Shown: positions 1 through 8,146, counted from the first letter of the stretch. The stretch: DNA of 22,357 nucleotides from Phormidesmis priestleyi (GCA_003242115.1 QBMP01000009.1:15039-37395); one strand, 5' to 3'. Notes: a model not told the origin generated them from the sequence alone. Program-made: numbers and translations.

Positions 1-183
1 CAATGTCTCGGACGGTAGCTGATGACAATTGCTCATGGCGATCACCTAGACGACGGCTAAAACAGCCGCTAACCCGCTGATCGAGATAGAATGCAGGATA
101 GAATTTACAAAGCTTTGTACTTTATCTCACTAAAAAAGCCTCACTAAAAAGCGCTGACTGACCTTCTTCCTAAATCCGCTTTA
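1..183. other. Upstream intergenic stretch, no gene seen
   Basis: This is the region ahead of the first gene. I see no coding sequence, tRNA or clear promoter. It holds a short tandem repeat just before the first gene (listed separately). An upstream gene may end outside the window. Confidence 0.5.
126..152. repeat. Two-copy 13-14 nt tandem repeat (CTCACTAAAAA.GC)
   Basis: Two adjacent copies, 126-139 and 140-152, differ by one A in the A-run. They lie about 30 nt upstream of the first ATG. The position would suit a leader or promoter element, but there is no direct evidence of function; it may only reflect slippage. Confidence 0.5.
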
Positions 184-582
184 ATGCCTTCTTTCAAAGC
201 TCTATTTGTCGATAAATTCCTCACTGTTTGGTGGGCTGTTGTCCTGTTACTGTTGGCGTTGCCATTTGCCGTTTGGCTGATGACCTTCACCTCACAGCCG
301 GTCAGTGCGCCAGCTTGTCAGCTGTTTAGCGACCACCAAATCTGCGCAGTGAGCATTCGCCGTAGCGCGGCTCGCTATTGGGAATATCGCACTGTACTTT
401 CTATTGATGGCATTAAGCAGCCGCTAGAGCTTTACAACTGCCGCGATCGCACCCGGATGTTAGCGCGCGATCGCACCATCGTCCCTTTCCTCACGGGCAA
501 AACCGGCGATTGGATCTGCCAGCTCACTACGCCTTCTCGTCCTAGCCGCCTCAGTGAACGGATCGAAGTCGGCATTCATTAA
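184..582 (+). CDS. Membrane-anchored hypothetical protein, 132 aa
   Basis: The function is unknown. One strong hydrophobic segment lies at about residues 12-34 (LTVWWAVVLLLLALPFAVWL). A basic and polar C-terminal domain of about 95 residues follows, with four cysteines in all (C45, C54, C85, C112). The shape fits a single-pass inner-membrane or thylakoid protein, or an uncleaved signal anchor with a small domain outside the cytoplasm; the cysteines could pair there. It looks like one of the conserved cyanobacterial hypotheticals, but I cannot name a family. Two HIP1 octamers lie inside the gene. Its TAA overlaps the TAA of the convergent DNA ligase gene (the two stops share TTAA). The start is the first ATG of the open frame and leaves the hydrophobic segment close to the N-terminus, as expected. 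Confidence 0.75.
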   Translation: MPSFKALFVDKFLTVWWAVVLLLLALPFAVWLMTFTSQPVSAPACQLFSDHQICAVSIRRSAARYWEYRTVLSIDGIKQPLELYNCRDRTRMLARDRTIVPFLTGKTGDWICQLTTPSRPSRLSERIEVGIH

Positions 583-2273
583 CCCATCGAAGCCAAAAGC
601 GCTAAAGCACTCTCCAGCGTATCGGCCTCGGCGACCGGCTTATCTGTCCGCCAGCGCAAAATTCGCGGAAACCGTACGGCAATTCCCGACTTGTGCCGCT
701 TCGATTCGGCAATGCCTTCAAAGCCGATTTCAAACACATGCATCGGCTCTACCGAGCGCACCGGGCCAAATTTTTCCTGCGTATGGCGGCGAATCCAGCG
801 ATCTAGCCGCTCAATTTCCGCATTATCTAAGCCCGAATAAGCTTTGGTAAAGGGCACCAGCGTCTCGCCCTGCCACAGCGCAAACGTATAGTCTGTAAAC
901 AAATTCGCCCGCTTACCGCTGCCCGCCTGCGCATAAATTAGCACCGCATCTAGCGTCATCGGCTCCACCTTGTGCTTCCACCAATAGCCGCGCTTGCGCC
1001 CGACCAAATACGGACTGTTTAGCGCTTTTAGCATCAGTCCTTCTGCGCCGTATTCACGGGAGTGCGATCGCCACTTTTCCACATCGGCAAACGTCTCCAC
1101 CAGCAAAGGCTGAGCATAGCTAATGTACTCATGAGGGTAAGCGTCAATGAGCTGAGTGAGCGCTTGGCGACGCTCACTTAAGGCTCGCGCTCGAATATCT
1201 ACCTCAGCGATTTCTAACAGGTCATACGCCAAAAAGTGCACCGGATTATTGGCCATCAGCTTTTTGCTCACCTGCTTACGCCCTAGCCGCTTTTGCAGAT
1301 AATTGAAGTCTAAAGGGCGCTTTCCGTCCCAACAGACAATTTCACCATCGAGCACCGTCCCCACCGGCAACGCCCTCAGCGCCGCTTCAAATTCCGGAAA
1401 CTGAGGCGTGATCAAATCCTCCCCACGCGACCACACAAACACCTGATCGGCCCGGTGAATAAGCTGCGCCCGAATGCCGTCCCACTTCCACTCCACCTGC
1501 CAGTTTGCCGCCAAATGATGAGGCCGATTATCAGTCAAATCATCGGTCAAATCATCGGTCAAACTGTCAGCCAGCTCGCTGGCTAAAACCGCCTCAAACT
1601 TTTCCACATCTATCGGCGAAGCCAAAAAGAAGGGATAGGGCTGAGAAGGCCGACTATCTGCCTCATCCGGATGCACTAGCGCTTCATAAAAGCTCGCCGT
1701 CGGCTCAATTTCGCCCATTAGCCGATGCGCTAGCACTGCCTCACTCAGCCCATACTCAGCCGCCAAAGCCTTGATTACCAGCTTCGTACTCACCCCGACT
1801 CGAAAGGCTCCTGTAAGTACCTTATTCAGCACAAAAATCTCGCTCTCTGACAGATTCGCCCACCAGTCAATCACCCAATTTTTGAGCTGATTTTGATCGG
1901 CTTTGAGCGGCTTCACCTGGGGAATGATTTCTTCCATCCAGACATGCAGCGGCGTATTGCTGTTAGCCCCAGAAGCGCCGGTCGGGGCAATTGGCGTATC
2001 GCGCAGCAGCAGCGCAATCGTTTCTGCCGAATCACCCACATGCGCATAGCTCTCTTCAAACAGCCACTCTGGAATATCCGAAACTTGCAAAAAAATCTCT
2101 CGCAGCATTCTGGAGGTAATTAGACGCTTACGAGTTTTGCCTAACAGCAAATACAGGGCCCACACCGCATTTGCCGGCTGCTCACGCCGAAAATACATCT
2201 GTAAGGCACTCACTTTTTCCAGCGTAGAAGTCGTCGCATCAATCGCCTGAAAGAGTTTTGTAAATTCTCGCAT
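579..2273 (-). CDS. ATP-dependent DNA ligase (bacterial LigB/LigC-like, Lig1-type core), 564 aa
   Basis: It seals nicks in DNA using ATP, forming a ligase-AMP intermediate, and is accessory to the NAD-dependent LigA that all bacteria use for replication. Residues 1 to about 230 form the all-helical DNA-binding domain. The nucleotidyltransferase core follows: motif I KWDGIR with nucleophile K263, motif III DGE at 309-311, motif IIIa FLAYDLLE at 347-354, motif IV EGLMLK at 411-416 and motif V WWKHKVEP at 431-438. An OB-fold ends in the RFPRILRWR motif VI region. All catalytic motifs look intact. The frame stays open upstream to 2378, but I chose the ATG at 2271-2273: it has AAAAGGA just upstream, and the protein then begins MREFTKLFQAID, as relatives do. 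An acidic DDLT repeat (about residues 239-248) sits before motif I. The partners often found beside bacterial ligases of this type (ligase-associated exonuclease, Lhr-like helicase, PdeM phosphoesterase) are absent here. Confidence 0.93.
   Translation of the reverse strand: MREFTKLFQAIDATTSTLEKVSALQMYFRREQPANAVWALYLLLGKTRKRLITSRMLREIFLQVSDIPEWLFEESYAHVGDSAETIALLLRDTPIAPTGASGANSNTPLHVWMEEIIPQVKPLKADQNQLKNWVIDWWANLSESEIFVLNKVLTGAFRVGVSTKLVIKALAAEYGLSEAVLAHRLMGEIEPTASFYEALVHPDEADSRPSQPYPFFLASPIDVEKFEAVLASELADSLTDDLTDDLTDNRPHHLAANWQVEWKWDGIRAQLIHRADQVFVWSRGEDLITPQFPEFEAALRALPVGTVLDGEIVCWDGKRPLDFNYLQKRLGRKQVSKKLMANNPVHFLAYDLLEIAEVDIRARALSERRQALTQLIDAYPHEYISYAQPLLVETFADVEKWRSHSREYGAEGLMLKALNSPYLVGRKRGYWWKHKVEPMTLDAVLIYAQAGSGKRANLFTDYTFALWQGETLVPFTKAYSGLDNAEIERLDRWIRRHTQEKFGPVRSVEPMHVFEIGFEGIAESKRHKSGIAVRFPRILRWRTDKPVAEADTLESALALLASMG
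1534..1569. repeat. 12-nt tandem repeat inside the ligase gene
   Basis: Units at 1534-1545 and 1546-1557 are identical (GTCAAATCATCG on the plus strand). The unit at 1558-1569 is diverged. The repeat keeps the ligase frame and encodes a DDLT-type acidic linker between the N-terminal DNA-binding domain and the nucleotidyltransferase domain, where length changes should be tolerated. Confidence 0.8.
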
Positions 2274-2608
2274 TATCCTTTTACCGCTTTCTGTTTTATT
2301 GCTCCCCGGCGCTTCTGCTTTTTTGCCTGCATTTTGACGGCTAAACTTGACAAATTTCCATTGGCGAGAGCGGCTCAATTTTTGCTTGGTTTTCGCTTAG
2401 TCTTCGCTTGGTTTGACAGGGTGCATAGACAGAGTGCATACGATGTGAGCCGCATAAAGACTTTCAGCCATTCATTAAATCATTTGCAGGCATTTATCGA
2501 AGCCCGCTAAGGACAGACTAAACTGTTAAAGTTCGCAATATTTTGAGATATTCATCGTTCCATTGAAAGCAGCTAACTCTGAATCGATCTGAATCGAGTA
2601 GCAAGCCT
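2274..2608. promoter_or_regulatory. Divergent intergenic region between the ligase and NYN genes
   Basis: These 335 nt separate two divergent genes, so promoters for both should lie here. I see a TTGACA hexamer at 2413-2418 and a direct repeat GTGCATA at 2421-2427 and 2434-2440 (13 nt apart, about one helical turn). Near it is a degenerate repeat of TTCGCTTGGT across 2381-2412. No -10 box is well placed for the TTGACA, so I do not assign a transcription start. No RNA gene is evident. Confidence 0.4.
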
Positions 2609-3505
2609 GTGGCTCTCACCTCTGACATGAAAAAAAATACCGATCCCCTCAAACCCAATCGTATGGACGAGGCTGCTCAGGCTGAGGCCAATATCCTCCC
2701 TAAGCCCAAAATGACTCGCAAGGTGAGTTCTCGTACCCGTGCAGCAAATCCTCAAGCTGCCGATGAACCCTTACCTGATGGTGCTTATGCTAGTACGGAT
2801 AACTTTTTAGACTCTGCTGAGGAGATAACTTTAGATCGGGTCTTAGGCGATCGCTCAACGTCTGCTGATCATTTGAGCCCAGTGATTAACGATTCACAAT
2901 CCGCTAAGTACTTTTCCAACCGTACGCCTAACTTTCCGTCTCCTTACCCATCAGTGAACCAATCAATGGGCCAGCCAATTAGCCAGTCAGCAGGTCAGCC
3001 AATTAGCCAGTCAATCGGTCAGAGCAGCGATCGCATTGCCATCTTCATTGATGGCTCTAACCTCTTCTACGCCGCCTCTCAACTCAACATTGAAGTAGAC
3101 TACCGCCGCCTGCTCACCACCTTAGTCCGAGGCCGTCGGCTGCTGCGTGCCTACTTCTACACCGGGGTAGATCCGCAAAATGAAAAACAGCGCGGCTTCT
3201 TGCTCTGGCTCAACCGTCACGGTCACCGCGTCGTTAGCAAAGAACTCGCGCAATTGCCCGACGGCTCTCGCAAAGCCAACATGCATGTCGAAATGGCGGT
3301 CGATATGATGCGTATTTCTGAATACTGCTCGACGCTCACGCTACTCGGTGGTGACGGCAACTTATCCTACGCCCTACAGGTGCTCTCTCAGCGCGGCACC
3401 TCCATTGAAGTGGTCAGCCTCCAGTCAATGACCAGCGATAGCCTGATTGATTTAGCCGACGCCTATACCGATCTTGCCGATTTGCGAGAGGAAATTAAGC
3501 GATAG
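2609..3505 (+). CDS. NYN-domain (LabA/DUF88-like, PIN-fold) protein with low-complexity N-terminus, 298 aa
   Basis: The C-terminal half (about 141-298) is an NYN domain, a PIN-like fold of predicted metal-dependent RNases. In cyanobacteria the group includes LabA, which acts in circadian output. Acidic residues expected at the metal site are D148 (FIDGSN), D232 (AVDM) and D249 (GGDGNL). Most relatives read GDGD or GDSD at the last motif; here the second Asp is N251. Residues 1-140 look disordered, rich in Ser, Asn, Gln and Pro, with a QPISQS repeat at about 122-139 from a 24-nt DNA repeat. The start is uncertain: GTG at 2609 is the longest choice, ATG at 2627 and ATG at 2663 are alternatives, and none has a strong ribosome binding site. 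LabA itself lacks the long N-terminus, so this is a paralogue or variant rather than a certain LabA orthologue. Confidence 0.88.
   Translation: MALTSDMKKNTDPLKPNRMDEAAQAEANILPKPKMTRKVSSRTRAANPQAADEPLPDGAYASTDNFLDSAEEITLDRVLGDRSTSADHLSPVINDSQSAKYFSNRTPNFPSPYPSVNQSMGQPISQSAGQPISQSIGQSSDRIAIFIDGSNLFYAASQLNIEVDYRRLLTTLVRGRRLLRAYFYTGVDPQNEKQRGFLLWLNRHGHRVVSKELAQLPDGSRKANMHVEMAVDMMRISEYCSTLTLLGGDGNLSYALQVLSQRGTSIEVVSLQSMTSDSLIDLADAYTDLADLREEIKR
2972..3019. repeat. 24-nt tandem repeat, two copies, inside the NYN gene
   Basis: Units 2972-2995 and 2996-3019 differ at only a few positions and a shorter degenerate copy precedes them. They encode QPISQSAG and QPISQSIG in the predicted disordered linker just before the NYN domain. 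The length (8 codons) keeps the frame. Confidence 0.8.
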
Positions 3506-3511
3506 CCGCTG

Positions 3512-3895
3512 CTATCGCCTCTGATATGCCTGCTTTGGGCTGCGAGGGCTGTTAGGGTATTTCATCACCACTAATCCGGCTTTTATCGCAGGATTTAGGT
3601 AGTTTTTGCGAAAGGTCGGCTTGTGCGATAGGGATAGCTGTGCCATTAACGCCTGAGCGCTCCAGTCGCGATCGCCCATAACAGCAAGCAGTTCTTTTAC
3701 TTGATCGCTTACTTGGTCGCTTTCAGGCTCCTGACGCTAGTCTTTGATGACGCTTTCAATCGGCAGAAGGTAAAATAGTTCATGCCGCTGCGCCAGAATT
3801 AAAGTCTGACACAGCCGTCTTATCTGCTCTGCGATAGAGCGGAGCACCGCCGATCCAGCATAGACGGATCGCTTTGCCAGAGAAGGTTTGAACAT
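3512..3895 (-). pseudogene. Remnant of a gene ending in a Fic/AAA_4-type winged helix
   Basis: No intact gene lies between the NYN gene and lysS, but one reverse frame reads through 127 codons with a single in-frame TAG at 3737-3739. The last 74 codons (3512-3736) encode a DQVSDQVKELL linker, then a winged-helix stretch with FRKNYLNPAIKAGL and SPRSPKQAY. That linker plus wing is the typical C-terminus of Fic-family and AlbA_2/AAA_4 putative DNA-binding regulators. The 52 codons upstream of the TAG start at ATG 3893-3895, right after a TGA in the same frame, and contain helical sequence such as AEQIRRLCQTLILAQ that I do not recognise. The Fic or AAA_4 catalytic part is missing. I read it as a truncated, stop-interrupted relic. 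A short functional protein from 3737-3895 is possible but unlikely. Confidence 0.6.
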
Positions 3896-3907
3896 CTTGC
3901 CTCAGAG

Positions 3908-3921
3908 CCCCGAAATCGGGG
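3908..3921. repeat. Small GC-rich inverted repeat (CCCCGAAATCGGGG)
   Basis: A near-perfect 14-nt hairpin-forming sequence, 13 nt beyond the ATG of the relic gene, within 3896-4081, which holds nothing else recognisable. It has no T-run, so it does not look like an intrinsic terminator; it may be a leftover of whatever element brought the relic. Confidence 0.45.
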
Positions 3922-4081
3922 ACGGGGGCAAGCCATTGAGTCCGATGTATCCGTAATTTAATTAGATCTACCTACTTACGACATTACAAACTCTTCTCTG
4001 CAACTCTGTCAGCAAGTTCACTTTTTCGTGAAAAGATTTGAATAACAACAGTCAACAACTTTCCTGTTTACGCTTTTCATA

Positions 4082-5674
4082 TTAAAGATCTACAGGGGAG
4101 TCTACGGCTTCGCTGAGGCTGTCTGATTTTTCAGGCTTGAGCAAAGGGAAAGCGATTACATCTCGAATACTGGCCGCATCGGTCAGCACCATCACTAGCC
4201 GATCAATGCCAATACCCATGCCAACAGTTGGCGGCATTCCATACTCCAACGCCGTAATAAAGTCTTCATCTACACTGCAAGCCTCCAAATCGCCTGCTTC
4301 TTTTTTCGCCGCCTGTAGCTCTAACCGTTCGCGCTGATCAACCGGGTCAGTCAGCTCAGAAAATCCGTTAGCCGTCTCCCTGCCCACTGTAAACAGCTCA
4401 AAACGCTCTACCAGTCCCGGCTTACTGCGATGAGGCTTAGACAAAGGTGAAATTTCTACCGGATAATCAGTGACAAAAGTGGGCTGTCTCAACGTCTCTT
4501 CGACCGCTTGCTCAAAAGCCTCATTCAGCACATGACCAATGCTCTTGCAGCCATCTACCTCCCTAATGCCAGCGGCTGTAGCAGCCTTTTTCGCCTCAGC
4601 TAAGTCATCAAACTGACTGAAATCAATCCCAGTTTTTGCCTGCACCGCTTCGTGCATGGTAATGCGCTGCCAGGGCCGAGCAAAGCTGATGTCTTCCCCC
4701 TGATAAGTCACGGTTGTACTACCTGTGACCGATTGCGCGATCGCCTCAATCATTGTTTCAGTCAGTGCCATCATGTTCTGATAGTCACCATACGCCTGAT
4801 ACATTTCAATGGTTGTAAATTCTGGATTATGCCGAGTAGAAACCCCTTCATTGCGAAAAACTCGGCCTAGCTCAAACACTTTCTCAAAACCACCCACGAC
4901 CATGCGCTTAAGGTGCAGCTCCGTCGCAATTCGCAGATACAGCTCCATATCCAGCGTGTTGTGATAGGTCACAAAAGGCCGTGCTTCTGCGCCACCGGGC
5001 TCCGATTGCAGCACGGGCGTTTCGACTTCTAAGTAGCCCAGCTGATCGAGATGGCGGCGAATCGCGGCAGTGATTTGCGCCCGCTTACGAAAAGTATCGC
5101 GCACTTCAGGATTGACGATTAAGTCCACATAGCGCTGACGGTAGCGCTTGGCAACATCTGTGAGGCCGTGAAACTTATCAGGTAGTGGCAGCAGTGATTT
5201 CGTGAGCATCGCGTACTGCTTCACTTTTACAGATAGCTCGCCTTTGTCGGTGCGCTTGATGGTGCCGCGTGCGCCGAGAATGTCACCCGCATCAGTGAGC
5301 TTTTTGAGATGCTCAAAGGCTTGCTCATCGGCTGCGCCCATTTCCGCTTGAATCGTTTTCTTGTCGAGGTATAGCTGAATCGTGCCGGTTTCATCTTGCA
5401 GGGTGAAAAAAGCGAGTTTGCCGAACACCCGTCTAGCCATAATCCGCCCCGCAATCGAGACGTCAAAATCGGCTTCTGCGCCCGCTGCGAGATCAACAAA
5501 TTTGGCCTGCAAATCCGCTACCGGATGCGTCACCTCCCAGGTGTAGGCGTAGGGAGTCATGCCCAACTGCTTCAGCTCTTCTACCTTTTGGAGGCGGGCG
5601 GCACGAATTGCTGAAATGCCAGAATCGTTGCTGTCGTCGGAGTTGGGAGAGTTGGGAGAGGAATCGGATGCCAT
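4082..5674 (-). CDS. lysS: Lysyl-tRNA synthetase, class II, 530 aa
   Basis: It charges tRNA-Lys with lysine in the cytoplasm. An anticodon-binding OB-fold spans about residues 72-160. The class II core follows, with the PGGAEARPF stretch (226-234), motif 2 GRVFRNEG (270-277) and motif 3 GMGIGIDRL (485-493, Arg492). The full family length is present and no motif is missing. The first 20 residues are a low-complexity Asn/Ser/Pro/Asp leader outside the conserved core, from a 9-nt tandem repeat at 5641-5658. The ATG at 5672-5674 is the first in the frame. It has no strong ribosome binding site, and a start nearer the core (around residue 20) has no ATG. It appears to be transcribed alone, divergent from the 53-residue ORF at 5947. 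Confidence 0.97.
   Translation of the reverse strand: MASDSSPNSPNSDDSNDSGISAIRAARLQKVEELKQLGMTPYAYTWEVTHPVADLQAKFVDLAAGAEADFDVSIAGRIMARRVFGKLAFFTLQDETGTIQLYLDKKTIQAEMGAADEQAFEHLKKLTDAGDILGARGTIKRTDKGELSVKVKQYAMLTKSLLPLPDKFHGLTDVAKRYRQRYVDLIVNPEVRDTFRKRAQITAAIRRHLDQLGYLEVETPVLQSEPGGAEARPFVTYHNTLDMELYLRIATELHLKRMVVGGFEKVFELGRVFRNEGVSTRHNPEFTTIEMYQAYGDYQNMMALTETMIEAIAQSVTGSTTVTYQGEDISFARPWQRITMHEAVQAKTGIDFSQFDDLAEAKKAATAAGIREVDGCKSIGHVLNEAFEQAVEETLRQPTFVTDYPVEISPLSKPHRSKPGLVERFELFTVGRETANGFSELTDPVDQRERLELQAAKKEAGDLEACSVDEDFITALEYGMPPTVGMGIGIDRLVMVLTDAASIRDVIAFPLLKPEKSDSLSEAVDSPVDL
5641..5658. repeat. 9-nt tandem repeat at the lysS 5' end
   Basis: Two perfect copies of AGTTGGGAG (plus strand). 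In lysS they encode part of the NSPNS leader. A similar NSP-rich leader begins wecB further along. Confidence 0.7.
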
Positions 5675-5842
5675 CGGCTAAAAGAGGGTAACTGGCCAGC
5701 CCTCATTGTATCGGCAGTGGGACAGCAACGACTAAACTTATGAATCCTTTTGCTGATCTGGCTGATCTGTTGGTGTCTTTATTTTTTCGCCACCCTTTAT
5801 TTAGGGCAATTTAGGGCCGCTGAAAGCCCGATCACACCGTTC

Positions 5843-5868
5843 CAATTTGGCCTCACAATTTGGCCTCA
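5843..5868. repeat. 13-nt perfect tandem repeat (CAATTTGGCCTCA x2)
   Basis: Two identical adjacent copies at 5843-5855 and 5856-5868, in the divergent spacer between lysS and the small membrane ORF. About 100 nt remain before that ORF's ATG, so the repeat could sit in a promoter. No regulator is implied by sequence alone. Confidence 0.7.
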
Positions 5869-5946
5869 TTTTAGGGGGTAGCAAAAACTTCCAGACACTA
5901 GCGCAATTCGGATTAGGCTAGTCGCAGTCTAACCTCACGAGATCTG

Positions 5947-6108
5947 ATGAGTATTGCAGCTCTATTACTAGCTATTTTAATCGCCCTCTTTTTTTCTTAT
6001 GCCGCTGACGGCCTGCCGGATTTTCTGTGGGGCTGGATACAGTTTCCCAAATGGCTTTTATGGTTGGGTTTGCTCAGCATTTTGGCTTGGTGTATGGACG
6101 GTGAATGA
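5947..6108 (+). CDS. Small hydrophobic protein, 53 aa, two predicted membrane segments
   Basis: A short open frame from ATG 5947 to TGA 6106-6108. It encodes a hydrophobic helix (about residues 3-17), a short loop with the polar turn DGLPDF, then a Trp-rich amphipathic stretch (WGWIQFPKWLLW) running into a second hydrophobic helix to about residue 49. A GAG lies 8 nt before the ATG as a weak ribosome binding site. Codon use looks normal and the composition is unlike random translation. It fits the many small thylakoid or plasma-membrane proteins of cyanobacteria, but I cannot name it. It is divergent from lysS and convergent with the HAD gene, whose end is 26 nt away. Confidence 0.6.
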   Translation: MSIAALLLAILIALFFSYAADGLPDFLWGWIQFPKWLLWLGLLSILAWCMDGE

Positions 6109-6118
6109 TCCGCCCAGT

Positions 6119-6178
6119 GCTGAAGCAGATTGGGCTAAAGCAGATTGGGCTGAGGCAGGTTGAGCTGGCGCAGATGGG
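6119..6178. repeat. Four-copy 15-nt degenerate tandem repeat at the 3' end of the HAD gene
   Basis: Units of the form GCTGAAGCAGATTGG begin at 6119, 6134, 6149 and 6164, with the first two differing at one base. The stop codon of the HAD gene (6135-6137) falls inside the second unit. The array therefore makes both the last residues of the protein (QLNLPQPNLL) and the first bases beyond it. Confidence 0.8.
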
Positions 6179-6758
6179 CTAAGCTCTGCACGGAATAGTC
6201 GGCGTAGGCTTGCCAGGGAAAAGCACCTAGCGGGTCGAGGTAAACAGCGATCGCACTAGCATTGCGCCCAGCTAGCAAGTCGAACTGATGATCGCCCACC
6301 ATCACGGCATCGGTCGGGGCCGCTGACCAAGCGCTTAGGAGCTTGAGAATACCGTCGGGCTTGGGCTTAGGCTCACAGCAGGTGCGGCCTAGAATGTCAT
6401 CGGGGTGAAAAAAGTCGGCCAGATCGCAGGCTTTGAGGGTCGTATGGGCGATTTCTTTGGTGTTGCGGGTGAGAATGCCGATGCGTTTGCCCTGATCGCG
6501 CAGGTCGCGCAGCAGATCTTGTGCGCCGGGTTGAGGAGTGGCTTGGCGAGCGATATCTAGCTCGATTTCGGCAAGCTGACTGTAGCAGCGCTCAGCGGCG
6601 GCGGCGGGGATGCGATCAAGTGCTTCTATAATGGGTTCGTTTTCGGGTAGGCCCAGCGCACGGCTAATGGCGGGAAAATCATGGCGGCTTTCGGTCAAGG
6701 TGCCGTCCATGTCAAAAATCCAGCAGGTGCGGCTGTGCAGCGGATGGTGGAGGCGCAT
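6135..6758 (-). CDS. HAD-superfamily hydrolase (HAD-IA, phosphoglycolate phosphatase-like), 207 aa
   Basis: A predicted Mg-dependent phosphatase acting on a small phosphorylated metabolite. Motif I is DMDGT (nucleophile D16, acid D18), motif II is LTRN with T97, motif III is the lysine K133 in PKPKPD, and motif IV is GDHQFD with D156 and D160. A small helical cap lies between motifs I and II (about residues 25-85). All catalytic residues are present. The cap type and length match the Gph/PGP-like group, but substrate cannot be read from sequence. The C-terminal ten residues come from a tandem repeat and are not part of the fold. It is divergent from dapL, 152 nt apart. Confidence 0.9.
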   Translation of the reverse strand: MRLHHPLHSRTCWIFDMDGTLTESRHDFPAISRALGLPENEPIIEALDRIPAAAAERCYSQLAEIELDIARQATPQPGAQDLLRDLRDQGKRIGILTRNTKEIAHTTLKACDLADFFHPDDILGRTCCEPKPKPDGILKLLSAWSAAPTDAVMVGDHQFDLLAGRNASAIAVYLDPLGAFPWQAYADYSVQSLAHLRQLNLPQPNLL

Positions 6759-6910
6759 AGGGCAGTTGGGTAATAGTTCGCAGATGAGTTTGTAGATTCA
6801 GTTTGCAGGTGAGTTCGAGATAAATGGAAGCAGGACGCCTGATAAGATCGTAAGCATCTGGATAAGACCCTACTCAACTATCACTTACGAGAAGACTCAC
6901 GCGAATCATT

Positions 6911-8146
6911 ATGACGACGATTAACGATAACTATCTCAAGCTTAAGGCGGGTTACCTGTTTCCAGAAATTGGTCGCCGGGTAAAAGCCTATACAGATCAA
7001 AATCCGGATGCCCCAGTGATTAAGCTCGGCATTGGCGATGTGACCGAGCCTTTGCCGGAAGCTTGCCGCACGGCGATGATTGAGGCGGTGAAGGAAATGG
7101 GCGATCGCAATACCTTCAAAGGCTATGGCCCTGAGCAAGGATATTTGTGGCTCAGATCAGAGATCGCCCAGCATGATTTTCAATCGCGAGGCTGCGATAT
7201 CGATGCGGCCGAAATTTTCATCTCAGACGGCTCTAAGTGTGACTGCGGCAATATTTTAGACATTTTTGGCAATGACAACAGCATTGCTGTAACCGATCCG
7301 GTTTATCCGGTGTATGTCGATACCAACGTCATGGCAGGCCACACTGGCGACGCAGATGAAACGGGTAAGTACGCGGGCATCACCTACTTGCCGATCAGCG
7401 CTGACAATGACTTTGTGGCTGAAATTCCGACTGAGAAGGTCGATCTGATTTATTTGTGTTCGCCCAACAATCCAACCGGCGCAACCATGAGCGCTGATCA
7501 GCTCAAAGCTTGGGTGGACTATGCCAAAGCCAACGGCTCGATTATTTTGTTTGATGCCGCTTACGAGTCATTTATTACGGATGACGCCATTCCTCATTCC
7601 ATTTACGAAATCGAAGGCGCGCGCGACTGTGCGATTGAATTTCGCTCTTTTTCAAAAAATGCGGGCTTTACCGGCACTCGCTGCGCCCTCACCGTGGTGC
7701 CAAAATCCCTCAAGGGCAAAGCTAAAGACGGCTCTGATGTAGACATTTGGAGCCTGTGGAACCGTCGCCAATCGACCAAATTTAACGGCGTTTCTTATGT
7801 AGTGCAAAAAGCAGCTGAGGCGGTGTACTCAGAAGCTGGACAGCAGCAAACCAAGGAGCTGGTGAGCTTTTACCTAGAAAATGCACGAATTGTGCGTGAG
7901 CAGCTCAGTGCAGCGGGCATTCAGGTCTATGGCGGGGTGAATGCGCCTTACGTATGGGTAAAAACGCCCGATGGACTGACGAGCTGGGACTTTTTTGACA
8001 AGCTGCTGAACGCTTGCAACATTGTCGGAACGCCGGGTTCAGGCTTTGGAGCAGCCGGTGAAGGTTACTTTAGAATTTCGGCTTTTAACAGCCGAGAAAA
8101 TGTTGAGGAAGCCATGCGGCGGATCACTGAAAAGTTCAGGTCATAG
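6911..8146 (+). CDS. dapL: LL-diaminopimelate aminotransferase, 411 aa
   Basis: A PLP enzyme that converts tetrahydrodipicolinate directly to LL-diaminopimelate with glutamate as amino donor. This is the short lysine and peptidoglycan route used by cyanobacteria, plants and chlamydiae. It is a fold-type I aminotransferase of full length. Visible landmarks are the SPNNPTG motif (N187 contacts PLP), D215 and Y218 in FDAAYES, and the Schiff-base lysine K249 in [12 protein letters not shown]. The N-terminal [20 protein letters not shown] is characteristic of the DapL class and confirms the ATG at 6911. No lysine-biosynthesis genes sit next to it. Confidence 0.97.
   Translation: MTTINDNYLKLKAGYLFPEIGRRVKAYTDQNPDAPVIKLGIGDVTEPLPEACRTAMIEAVKEMGDRNTFKGYGPEQGYLWLRSEIAQHDFQSRGCDIDAAEIFISDGSKCDCGNILDIFGNDNSIAVTDPVYPVYVDTNVMAGHTGDADETGKYAGITYLPISADNDFVAEIPTEKVDLIYLCSPNNPTGATMSADQLKAWVDYAKANGSIILFDAAYESFITDDAIPHSIYEIEGARDCAIEFRSFSKNAGFTGTRCALTVVPKSLKGKAKDGSDVDIWSLWNRRQSTKFNGVSYVVQKAAEAVYSEAGQQQTKELVSFYLENARIVREQLSAAGIQVYGGVNAPYVWVKTPDGLTSWDFFDKLLNACNIVGTPGSGFGAAGEGYFRISAFNSRENVEEAMRRITEKFRS

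Noticed and set aside
3735..3990. Alternative reverse-strand frame (QWLAPVPDFG...) overlapping the relic gene
   Set aside because: It has no start codon and ends at a TGA, and I recognise no family. It may be part of the same decayed gene after a frameshift, so I mention it only in the finding.
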